64,000 nt of DNA from Chthoniobacteraceae bacterium (GTDB lineage: Bacteria > Verrucomicrobiota > Verrucomicrobiia > Chthoniobacterales > Chthoniobacteraceae), in the NCBI GenBank assembly GCA_947449735.1, contig CANFTB010000009.1, positions 1 to 64,000 on the forward strand, given 5' to 3'. Position 1 is the first letter of the stretch; the number at the start of each line of letters is the position of its first letter. A model generated the notes under the pieces. That model saw only the letters and a list, made by a program, of their open reading frames with translations, was not told the DNA's origin and did not search any database. Position numbers and translations under genes: made by a program. This document shows positions 42,958 through 51,600 of the stretch, piece after piece.

Positions 42958-44436
42958 GTGCGCCATTCCGCCGCCATCGTCCTCAGCCTGCTTGCCGGCG
43001 GGGCAGGCCTCTGCTCGGCGGAATCTTTGTCCAAGACGTCTTCTGCCCAGAAGCCACCCCCGCCCGCCAAACCGGTCCGCACCTCGGATCAATTCAAGCA
43101 GTTCCTCGTCACAGGCGGCGCCTTCGCCCAGCGCGTCGCCGTCCTGCGGCTCGCAGAAGAACTCAGGGAAACCGTGCTTCAGGCGTTCGGCATCCCCCAA
43201 GAAAGCTATCCCGTCGCGAGGCCACTGCTGTTTTCAATTCAAACTCAGGCGAAGCAGGACACCCCGCCCAAATTCCAGGTCCTTGAAGATCCGGGCGGAC
43301 TGAAACTACACCTCCCCCTGCCACCCCTGGAGGAGGCCCCGTCCAACGAAACCACCTTCCAAAGCCCGGGCGGCATCAAAATCAAAATCGGACAACCCGC
43401 GCCGCCCAGAGCGGCAGACGGCCCTACCGAACGCTCCATCCTTGCGGCCCTGCTCACGGAACTCGCCCTGCGCCCAGACCCGCGCTCCCCATCCACCATC
43501 ACGCAAACAGAGTCGCTCGCCCCCCGGTGGCTCGTGGATGCCCTCCACCACAAGCACCACCACCGGGATCCGGTGCTCTACCCGATCTTACTGAGGCCGC
43601 TGCTGGAGTCCGGGGCCATTCCCTCCCCGCTCCCCTTCCTCATCCGACCGGAACAGGACCCCACGCCTTCGTCTCCGGAGGAAATCGACCTCGCGCGCTG
43701 CCTGCTCTCCCTTTTCCTGAGCCAAGCAGACGGCCGCGCGGGCCTTCTCCAACTGCTCCGCACCGACTGCGTCACTTCCCCGCTCTACGCGGTCCAAAAG
43801 TGCTTCCCCGCGCTTGGCAAAACAGAAGAGGAGCTCCAGCGGCAATGGACCCTCGCCGTCGCCAGCTACGGCACCCAACACGAAATGGTCGCTTTCAACG
43901 GCCCAAGAACGGACGCCGAAATCCAAAAACTCCTCCAACTCGAGATCACAGACCTCGAATCCGGCCAGTACTTCTCCTTTCCCATGGAGCAGTTCGCCGA
44001 CTATCTACGCCTGAAGGGAATCCGGCAGGTCCTCCTCGCCCGACAGCTGGAATGGATCGCGCTCCGAGAAAAAGGCCATTTCCTCTACACCGAGGTCGCC
44101 GCGACCTACGCCTCGATTTGCAACGACCTGGCGCAGGGCAAAACCAGCGGCGTCGCCGCCAGGTTCCGGCAAGCCACGCTGGAGCGCGAAAGCGTTTCCG
44201 CCCGCCTCTCCCGCATCCGGGACCACATGAACTGGTTCGAGGCGGTCGCCGCCCCCCGCAATGAAAGCCCGCGCATGAAGGAGTTCTACCGCATCCTCGA
44301 CGAAAGGCCCCCGGTCTCCGCGGCGCTCAAACAGGCCCTGGACCGCGCAGAAGAACAGGTCCGTCAGGAGGAGTCGAAGGCGGACGTTTTGCGCGCGCTG
44401 GAGGAATCCAAAAGCAGGTCCAAACCCTCTCGGTAA
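42958..44436 (+). CDS. Hypothetical exported protein, possibly a degenerate gluzincin peptidase
   Basis: The 492-residue protein starts at GTG, 2 bases after rmlA, and has a signal peptide (VLSLLAGGAGLCSAES). Residues about 150-275 resemble a peptidase MA/gluzincin layout: ILAALLTELAL stands where an HExxH helix would be, APRWLVDALHHKHH resembles the usual PRWLxEGxA motif, and a helix like ARCLLSLFLSQADGRAGLLQ follows. The zinc-binding His and Glu residues are missing. The C-terminal third is charged and helical. I do not recognise a named family, and the pseudo-peptidase idea is inference. The following gene encodes an intact HEVTH protein. Confidence 0.55.
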   Translation: MRHSAAIVLSLLAGGAGLCSAESLSKTSSAQKPPPPAKPVRTSDQFKQFLVTGGAFAQRVAVLRLAEELRETVLQAFGIPQESYPVARPLLFSIQTQAKQDTPPKFQVLEDPGGLKLHLPLPPLEEAPSNETTFQSPGGIKIKIGQPAPPRAADGPTERSILAALLTELALRPDPRSPSTITQTESLAPRWLVDALHHKHHHRDPVLYPILLRPLLESGAIPSPLPFLIRPEQDPTPSSPEEIDLARCLLSLFLSQADGRAGLLQLLRTDCVTSPLYAVQKCFPALGKTEEELQRQWTLAVASYGTQHEMVAFNGPRTDAEIQKLLQLEITDLESGQYFSFPMEQFADYLRLKGIRQVLLARQLEWIALREKGHFLYTEVAATYASICNDLAQGKTSGVAARFRQATLERESVSARLSRIRDHMNWFEAVAAPRNESPRMKEFYRILDERPPVSAALKQALDRAEEQVRQEESKADVLRALEESKSRSKPSR

Positions 44437-44498
44437 AAAACACATCCAGCAACCTTCGGGGTTCCGATGTGTCACATCCTATGGTTAACCTCTGCCCC

Positions 44499-45878
44499 AT
44501 GCGTCCCCCAGGCCCCCTCCCTTCGCTCGCAGCACTCCTCTGTGCAACTCTCTCTGCCGGCCTAGTAGTTGCGCCCGCCGACGCCCAGTCTCCCACCCCT
44601 CAGCCGGGCGCGCCCGCTCCAAAAGCCGCCCAAACGGAAAATCCGCTGCGTACCTGGTCGATCAGCGACGGCCGCTTCCTCCAAGCGTCCTTCGTGAACA
44701 CGGACGGCGCTCTGGTCTTGCTACGCATGGCCAACGGCCAGACCGGCACGATCCCGGTTCAAAAGCTCTCACCTGCGGACCAGGCCTTTGTCCGCACCAA
44801 ACTCGGCGCCGCCGCGCAGACCGCCCTTCCCAAGGCGCCCGTCGACGCCGTACGCCCCATTCTCCCCGCGGCCAAGCGCGTCTGGCCTGAGAAAGTCACG
44901 CCGGACGAAAAGGCTCTGGATGTCACGCTGGTTTCGGAAGCCACCTCGGACCAGCAGTATGTATACCATTCCCGCAACTTTGAGTTTGTCTCGCAGGACA
45001 AGCTTGCCGGCTCCGTGATGAAGGAAATCGCGCGCACCTTCGAAGCCACGCGGACCCTCGCCGACGCCCTGCCCTGGGGAATCCAACCCAAGCCCCCGGC
45101 AGACCTCGGCTATTACCGCGCCAAGTTCTACGTCGACCGAAAACACTACACGGACGACGGAGCCCCCGCCAACTCCGGCGGCGTCTACATGAGAAGGGAG
45201 CGCATCTTCAAAATCCCGTTTGAGAGCCTGGGTTTGGAGATGCGCGGCAAGACCTGGTTTAAAAACGAGAACTACCGCAACGACACCATCGTCCATGAGG
45301 TGACCCACCAGATGATGCACGATTTTCTGGACTTCCTCCCCATCTGGGTCACCGAGGGAACCGCCGACTACACGGCCATGATTCCCTTCAAGTCAGGCAC
45401 CTTTAGCAGCGCCCTCCACGAAAAGGGCATCAAGGAATACATCAAATCCTACCAGATGCGCTCGTCAGCATCCCTGGGCGACATTGGTTCGCTGACTGAG
45501 CTCATGAAAATGACGAGGCAGGAATGGCACAACCGCGCCGACAAAGGACCGAGGGAGCAGTCTCGCCTCTACTTTTCCTCCTGCCTCCTTATCTATTTTT
45601 TCTGCCACCTCGACGGCGACGGCCACGGCACCCCTCTCCTGGTCTACTTCGACAAAATACGCGAAGCGCGAGACGCTTGGGCTGAGTTCCTCAACAACCC
45701 CGCCGTCAAACGCAACCCGGACGGTTCCTTTTCCTATCCCACCAGCCTGCCTCTTCCCGCCCAGCCGCGCTCCGAGAACTGCGGCCTGGAACTGGGAAAC
45801 CTGATCGCCGCCGGCCGCGATGAAGCGCAATTAAAACGCGCCTTCGTCGAAGGCTACAAAAAAATGGGCGTCCGCTAG
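44499..45878 (+). CDS. Secreted SHD1-domain protein with HExxH metallopeptidase-like domain
   Basis: From the ATG at 44499 the protein has 459 residues and an export signal (LAALLCATLSAGLVVAPADA). Residues about 50-95 match an SHD1 (SLA1 homology) domain: TWSISDGRFLQASFVNTDGA then GQTGTIPVQKLSPADQAFV. The C-terminal half holds a gluzincin motif, HEVTHQMMHDF, with a third ligand Glu in IWVTEGTADYTAM and a helix SSCLLIYFFCHLDGD. SHD1 plus such domains is common in secreted verrucomicrobial and planctomycete proteins of unknown role. Earlier GTG (44469) and ATG (44481) starts exist. Confidence 0.65.
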   Translation: MRPPGPLPSLAALLCATLSAGLVVAPADAQSPTPQPGAPAPKAAQTENPLRTWSISDGRFLQASFVNTDGALVLLRMANGQTGTIPVQKLSPADQAFVRTKLGAAAQTALPKAPVDAVRPILPAAKRVWPEKVTPDEKALDVTLVSEATSDQQYVYHSRNFEFVSQDKLAGSVMKEIARTFEATRTLADALPWGIQPKPPADLGYYRAKFYVDRKHYTDDGAPANSGGVYMRRERIFKIPFESLGLEMRGKTWFKNENYRNDTIVHEVTHQMMHDFLDFLPIWVTEGTADYTAMIPFKSGTFSSALHEKGIKEYIKSYQMRSSASLGDIGSLTELMKMTRQEWHNRADKGPREQSRLYFSSCLLIYFFCHLDGDGHGTPLLVYFDKIREARDAWAEFLNNPAVKRNPDGSFSYPTSLPLPAQPRSENCGLELGNLIAAGRDEAQLKRAFVEGYKKMGVR

Positions 45879-45913
45879 CGAACGCACACCTAACATCATC
45901 GAGAATCTGTCCT

Positions 45914-46633
45914 CTATTTAGGAATCAAACATACTGAGCCACAGCTGCCGTGGGTGCATTTCATTCCCATGCGACGCATCAAACGCTTCACAGTGGGATC
46001 ATTTTCGCTATCCCCTAAATCCGAGAAGTCCATGGACTGATAACCTCGCTCGCGCAATCTCTGCCATGGCTGCTCTGACAGAGGATGTGACTCGGACAAT
46101 TTCGTGATGCTTGTCCCCTTGTCGTTTTCCACACGGACCTGAACCGCCATGTGCAAGGAGTCGCTCCACAGAACTCTCCAACGCGAACCCTGGGCATCCC
46201 CTTCGAAACACTCCAGTTCCTGATTCTGAAAGCTCTCCTTGCCGGCGGGCTTTAGGAATTCTTCGATGAACTTCCTGGACACCAACGAAAAACAACGTTC
46301 CCAATCCACAGGATGTCCGATGACCTTGAGATCCATCGCGGTAAAGACTACTTCGGTCCGCTCGGGATGAAAGATCCGTTTAAACATCACGCCTCCGGCA
46401 CCGTCAAGGCCCCACACTTCACCGTCTTTGGAGCCAATCTGCCATATCTCAACCTCCGTCTTGGAACGCCACATCCTCCACTTGGACAAAGTGTCCGAGG
46501 GAGCATCACCCTTGGGCAAAAAGTGTGTCTCAAACTCAAAAGCTGTCTCCACCGAAACCGCGGCCGGATCGGAAGCTCCCCGACAGGTCGCGCACAGGAA
46601 CAGCGCGAAAAAAACGTTCAAAAAAGTCTTCAT
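45914..46633 (-). CDS. Hypothetical exported protein
   Basis: The 239-residue protein has a signal peptide (MKTFLNVFFALFLCATCRG) and a mature part rich in aromatic residues with a beta-rich pattern (WRMWRSKTEVEIWQIGSKDG, SRWRVLWSDSLHMAVQVRVE). This resembles LolA-fold/DUF4412-type proteins, which carry a lipid or hydrophobic ligand, but the similarity is only by pattern. The C terminus has KCTHGSCGSVC, a cysteine cluster. It is convergent with the SHD1 protein gene and lies downstream of phoA on the same strand, beyond a terminator. Confidence 0.6.
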   Translation of the reverse strand: MKTFLNVFFALFLCATCRGASDPAAVSVETAFEFETHFLPKGDAPSDTLSKWRMWRSKTEVEIWQIGSKDGEVWGLDGAGGVMFKRIFHPERTEVVFTAMDLKVIGHPVDWERCFSLVSRKFIEEFLKPAGKESFQNQELECFEGDAQGSRWRVLWSDSLHMAVQVRVENDKGTSITKLSESHPLSEQPWQRLRERGYQSMDFSDLGDSENDPTVKRLMRRMGMKCTHGSCGSVCLIPK

Positions 46634-46648
46634 GATTAAAAATTGAAA

Positions 46649-46677
46649 GCGTCCCCCGGGAATAACCCGGGGGACGC
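46649..46677 (-). terminator. Rho-independent-type terminator after the alkaline phosphatase gene
   Basis: A perfect 12-base stem, GCGTCCCCCGGG (46649-46660) with CCCGGGGGACGC (46666-46677) and loop AATAA, is followed on the minus strand by TTTCAATTTTTAATC. This fits a terminator for the phosphatase gene that ends at 46705. Confidence 0.8.
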
Positions 46678-46704
46678 AAATTCATTCAAACTGCCAGAGC
46701 AGAG

Positions 46705-48498
46705 TTAGTTCTGCGGCCAGATTGCAGTGCCATTGATCTGCGGAAAGCGGAGCGCATCAGCCATGATCCAGTAGATCATCGACTGCTCCAAAGTACCGCG
46801 GAACAGGTGAGCATTCGGGCCTTTTGCAAAGATCGCAACGTCTTCACCAGCGTGCGTCTCGGAGGAGAGAGGCACGGTCGCTTCCTGCATGAAGTCACGG
46901 GCCTCAGTGTTCACTCCAGTGGCGGCCAGATTGGGACGTCCAGCCGCAATCCCAGTCACGGATGACACGTAATAGGTCGCACCACCATCACCCTCAGACA
47001 GAACGGTTTTCTGAAGCTTCAAACCCTCTGCCTTGTTGGATGCATAGGACGTAGCCGAGCTACCGGTCAGAGCACCGGTGTACCCGGGCCCGTTTGCATA
47101 ACTCAATGTGGTGTAGGGCAGTCCAAGCATGTCCTTCGTCGTGGTCCCGCCCACCTTCACCAATCCCAGAATCGGATTCCCACGGTCCGGATACCCGGCA
47201 ATGGTGAACACGTGGCTGTGGTCAGCAGTCACCACAATGAGTGTGTCAGGGCCAACCTTTTCGGCCGCGGCCTTCACCGCATTCGAGAAGGCAATCGCAT
47301 CCGTCAAAGCGCGATAGGCGTTCCCCGCATGGTGCCCGTGATCGATACGACCACCTTCAACCATCAGAAAGTACCCGTTCCGGTTCTTGGCGAGGATATC
47401 GATCGCCTTTGTCGTCATGTCTGTCAGCGAAGGCTCACCCGCAGGGTCGTTTTCGCGATCAGCCTCGTACTGGACGTGGCTGGGCTCGAAGAGTCCGAGA
47501 AGACGGTCCACATTCGCAGGGATGACTGCGTTAAAACCAGTCTTGTTCCACACATAGGCAGAACGGGAATTGTCTGCTATGGTTGCGGACGAAACCGCAC
47601 CTGTGGTGGGATCGACCACACGGGAGGGGAGTTTCTTCCACTCGCTGATCAAATCCCGGCCTCCAGCGGTTGTAGCCTTCCTCTTTCCAGCGAGGGTGGT
47701 GTACTCAGGATCAAACTGATTAGAGGGCATGAAGTAGGTGCGTCCTCCACCGAGCACAACCTCGATGCTTTTGCCTGCATCGCAGTCCAGAAGCTGGGCA
47801 GCGATGTCCTTTGTGGTCATTGTGGTGAGCTTTTGATCGTGCTCCCGGTCACGGTCGCTGATATGCGCGTAGCAGGCAGCCGGGGTCGCATGCGTCACAC
47901 GTGCGGTGGTCACGATGCCAGCGGCCATTCCGCGGTCCTTGGCCTGTTCAAGAATGGTCTTCAAGTTTTGGGCGTTAGATGTCACGTCAGTGCCACGCGT
48001 CACATTTGCGGTCACGGAAAGTGCTCCGTCGTTCGCCTTCACCCCAGTCACCATCGCAGTCATGGTGGGAGCGGAATCAGACACCTGCTGGTTCACGCTG
48101 TAAGTCCTCGAAAAAGCGGAGTTCGGAAACTGCTCAAAAGACAGGAGATTCTCTTCACCCTTGGTAGAGCCTTTCACCTTCTGACCTTCCAAAATGCGAG
48201 CAGCCGTAATCGTTGAGATACCCATGCCGTCTCCCACAAAAAGAATCACGTTCTTAGCCCGGGTCGCGTTGAGCTTGTAAGAATCGACCTTGAGTTGGTT
48301 AAGCTTCGCCTTGCCGGCGTCAGCCCAGTAGGTCTTTGTCGTGTCTGCAGGAGTAGTGGCCGTCGGAGCAACGGTAGGAATGACTTCCGCGTGTGCGCCA
48401 CAGATGAACGCCTGGCTCACCGCAAGGACTGATGCAGTTAAAACTCCCGGAACCTGTGGTCGGCTCCGAAACAAGCTGAGGATTGTGTTGGATTTCAT
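46705..48498 (-). CDS. Alkaline phosphatase (PhoA type)
   Basis: The enzyme removes phosphate from organic phosphates outside the inner membrane. The 597-residue protein has an N-terminal export region and the phosphatase core: FVGDGMGIST (first metal-binding Asp90), QVSDSAPTMTAMVTGVKAND with the nucleophile Ser142, HATPAACYAHISDRD, YFLMVEGGRIDHGHHAGN and VVTADHSHVF. All catalytic elements are present. It is longer than E. coli PhoA owing to the N-terminal 60 residues and an extra segment before the end (about 470-560). It lies 148 bases downstream of the autotransporter gene on the same strand. I saw no clear Pho box in that gap. Confidence 0.92.
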   Translation of the reverse strand: MKSNTILSLFRSRPQVPGVLTASVLAVSQAFICGAHAEVIPTVAPTATTPADTTKTYWADAGKAKLNQLKVDSYKLNATRAKNVILFVGDGMGISTITAARILEGQKVKGSTKGEENLLSFEQFPNSAFSRTYSVNQQVSDSAPTMTAMVTGVKANDGALSVTANVTRGTDVTSNAQNLKTILEQAKDRGMAAGIVTTARVTHATPAACYAHISDRDREHDQKLTTMTTKDIAAQLLDCDAGKSIEVVLGGGRTYFMPSNQFDPEYTTLAGKRKATTAGGRDLISEWKKLPSRVVDPTTGAVSSATIADNSRSAYVWNKTGFNAVIPANVDRLLGLFEPSHVQYEADRENDPAGEPSLTDMTTKAIDILAKNRNGYFLMVEGGRIDHGHHAGNAYRALTDAIAFSNAVKAAAEKVGPDTLIVVTADHSHVFTIAGYPDRGNPILGLVKVGGTTTKDMLGLPYTTLSYANGPGYTGALTGSSATSYASNKAEGLKLQKTVLSEGDGGATYYVSSVTGIAAGRPNLAATGVNTEARDFMQEATVPLSSETHAGEDVAIFAKGPNAHLFRGTLEQSMIYWIMADALRFPQINGTAIWPQN

Positions 48499-48646
48499 AT
48501 GGATTACTGAATTGAGGAAAAAAGAACTACGGTAGGATGGGAGCGTCGCAGGCGAACGTTACAATCTGAGGGCCAGAAGGTTCCATGTTTCTGAAAAATT
48601 CGGTGCCTTTCAGCTGTCAGCAGCAAGGGTCCGCCAGAACAGCCCT

Positions 48647-51600
48647 CTAGAACCGAACGCTGAACCCGACAGATGCACCCGGCTGGTTGCTGCCGTCCCG
48701 AATCTGCCAGTTGCCATTCAACCGGACGCTCGTCCGCTCACTCAGATCGAGGGTCGCACCCACTCCGAGTTCAATCGCGTCCGCACCGATCCGGGAACCG
48801 AGCGACTGGTAAGCTCCCACAGCGCTCGAGGCCTCTGTGAATTGCGTCATCGTGCCCAGCGGCTTGCTGTTGAAATCGTGTACCCAGTTCACAGAGGAAG
48901 AAAGCCCAAGCCCGTTACCGGCCACCTTGAACTTCCGAGATACCTCCGTCCCCATCCTCGTCTGCCAAGTATGCAGTGTCTTCCTCTGGGTCGAAACCGA
49001 CAAAGGCCCAGCGCCGCTCTCGCTCAGTCCATCTTGGACCACTCCGCTCGAGACCAGAGAGAAGGACGGGACGATCGAGAAGCCCTGAACATTGCTGAAG
49101 TTCAAGCCACCGCCCGCATGCGCCGAGTACTCGCTGGATTGGAACTTTGAGCGAGCCGTTCCTCCCAGGCCTCCCAGCGAAACATCACGCTTTACAGACT
49201 GGTCAGCGCTTCCCGCCAGAAATCCTGCGTTGAAGAACACTACTCCCAGATCAATGTTTGCGTAGGAGCCCCCATGGAAGCTGTCCACCGCAAGCGAAGA
49301 ACCTGGATTGGAGAGGGTGGCCGACGAGTGGCCCGTCGCTCCCACAATTCCCAAGGTGAGGCTCTTCACAGTCTTCTGAACTCCAACGACGCCGCCAAAG
49401 GTATCTCCGTTCCATGAACTCGAAAGTCCCGCCGAGTTCTTGTGGAAGGACCACCCATAGGCCTCGCTCCATGCAGACCAACCGTCTACGCCGGCAACTC
49501 CTTGCGGGCTCAGGCGTCTCTGAATCGTCTCATCAATGGCGGATGTGCGACGCAGGGACAGGCGCTGGGCCTCAGAATAAACGGTGGAGGAGATGGACTT
49601 CAATGCAGCCTCCAACTGAGCCTGGTTCGTGGAGCTATCGATCACATTGATCAACGAAGTAAATGAAGTCGTGGGTGATGCAAAAGAGGCGCTGCTCAGG
49701 TAGTAACCCAGATTCTGCAGGCGCTGCGACGACACCTTCTGGCCATAGTTTGCCTTCTCTACCAAGATTCCCAGAGTGGTCCCCGAGGTCACCCAAGAGG
49801 TCGTGTAAAGATAACCCGGATTCGAAAGCTCCGGCAGGACGCTTCCGATCGTCAACGTCGTAGCGCTAAAAACGTTTGTAAAGGTGATCGAGGACGGCAC
49901 CACCCCGGCAATAAACGTCACGCCACGAGAGTCGGTGCCGGTGTACGGAGTCACCACGATTCTCGCTCCAGTTGCGATCGTCAAGGTCCCGCCAACGACC
50001 ACCTGATCCCACTCGTACTGCCCGTTGTCCGCACGGACACCGTACTCGATCTGCGTTACCGAGGAGGAATCCAGAGAGAGATTGCCACCAGAAAGTGCTC
50101 CTGTGGTTTTCGCAACCGTGAACAATCCAGGCGAATTCCCCGGCTTGAATGCTCCAGCCGTGCGCACAGAGCCGACAATGGTACCGCCGCCCATTAGGGA
50201 TTGGGAACCGGCCAAGACGAGGCCGGACGAAAGCTGGCTTACATCGAGCACCGTGCGATCTGCGGCAGCCGAACCGACGCGCAATTCCGAAGTCCGAATC
50301 GATGCGGAAGTGCCCATGGTAACCCTGCCAGAGCCGGACAAGGCGAGCACACCATCACCGCTGACCGTACCAGGTAGGCTGATGTTCCCCGCGGAGGTAT
50401 CCACGCCCATCGGCTTCGTCGGGTCCTTGAGGTTGACGGTTCCAGCAGGCAGATCCGCGGTCACAGTGACACTCACCCCCTTCTCAACCACGAGCGTTCC
50501 AGCGAACGTGGCGCTGCTGCCCGCAAGCTTCACAGAACCGCTGTTCAGAGAAACAAGCCCGCTGGTGCCAGAAAGCGAGGGGAGCACTAGAGTGGAGGTT
50601 CCCGTCGGGTTGACGTTCACCACGGACGAGCCCGACAAACTAATCGTGGCGGACTTGTTGAAACTGCCAGTGAGCTCTGCGACGGCGCCCGATCCCAAAG
50701 AGGTTGTGCCCGTGTAGTCTGGGCTACTCACAAACTTGACGCTTCCACCGGCGACCACACTGATAGACCCGCTCCCTTTCACCGGCATCAATGCTGTCTG
50801 CGTTCCCGCGCCTGACGAAACACTGATCGTCCCTTCCGTCAATAGAGTCCCGGAAAAGCCAGTAAGCGTTGTTGAATAGTTCAGAACTCCACCAGACGAC
50901 AGCACGATAAACGAGGAGCTCCCTCCTCCAATCAAGCCGGAGAAATTCTTGATGTCCACCTCGCCCGAAGTCGTATCCAGATTGATTTTCACACCGTCGT
51001 CCACTTGGGTGGCCCCGGATGCCTTGGACAACGAAAGCTCAGTGCCAGCCGCCATCTTCAACTGAGCGACAGCAACTTCGCCAGTAGCAGACACCGTTAA
51101 AATTCGACCAGAGCCGACATTCAGCAAAGAAACTTTGTCTGCAACGGCCTTTGGCAAGCGGAGCTCGGAGCCTGTTTCGCCGTCAAAAAGGATGGACACC
51201 CCTTGTGCGATCGAATCGAGATTCGAGAGATTAAAATTACCGACCAGATCATGTGTTCCAAAGACTGACAAGGTGGCGCCCTTGGAGATGCTCAACTTGA
51301 CAGCCGAGGAAAACGCACCCGTAGCACCTAAGGCTAGTTCTCCAGAGGTGACAGTAGCGGAAACAAAGTCAGCCGTTCCGCCGAGTGTAAACTTACCCGA
51401 ACCGGCCTTGGTCAGTGTAGCGCCAGTCCCGGAGATCGATCCTGCGTAGATGCTGCTCTTCCCAGTCGCGCCAATCGTCAACTTGAAGTTGGCTGGCAGA
51501 GCGACACTCCCGTCCCCCGAGAGACCTCCAAGACTCGCCTCTGACGTGGTGAACTTGAGCGCTCCCCCAGAGGAGGACACGTTGACCGTGGCCCCCTTTA

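Noticed and set aside
48499..48646. Pho box upstream of the alkaline phosphatase gene
   Set aside because: Only a short CTTTCAG/CTGTCAG similarity is present, without the paired 7-base repeats at 11-base spacing expected for PhoB sites.
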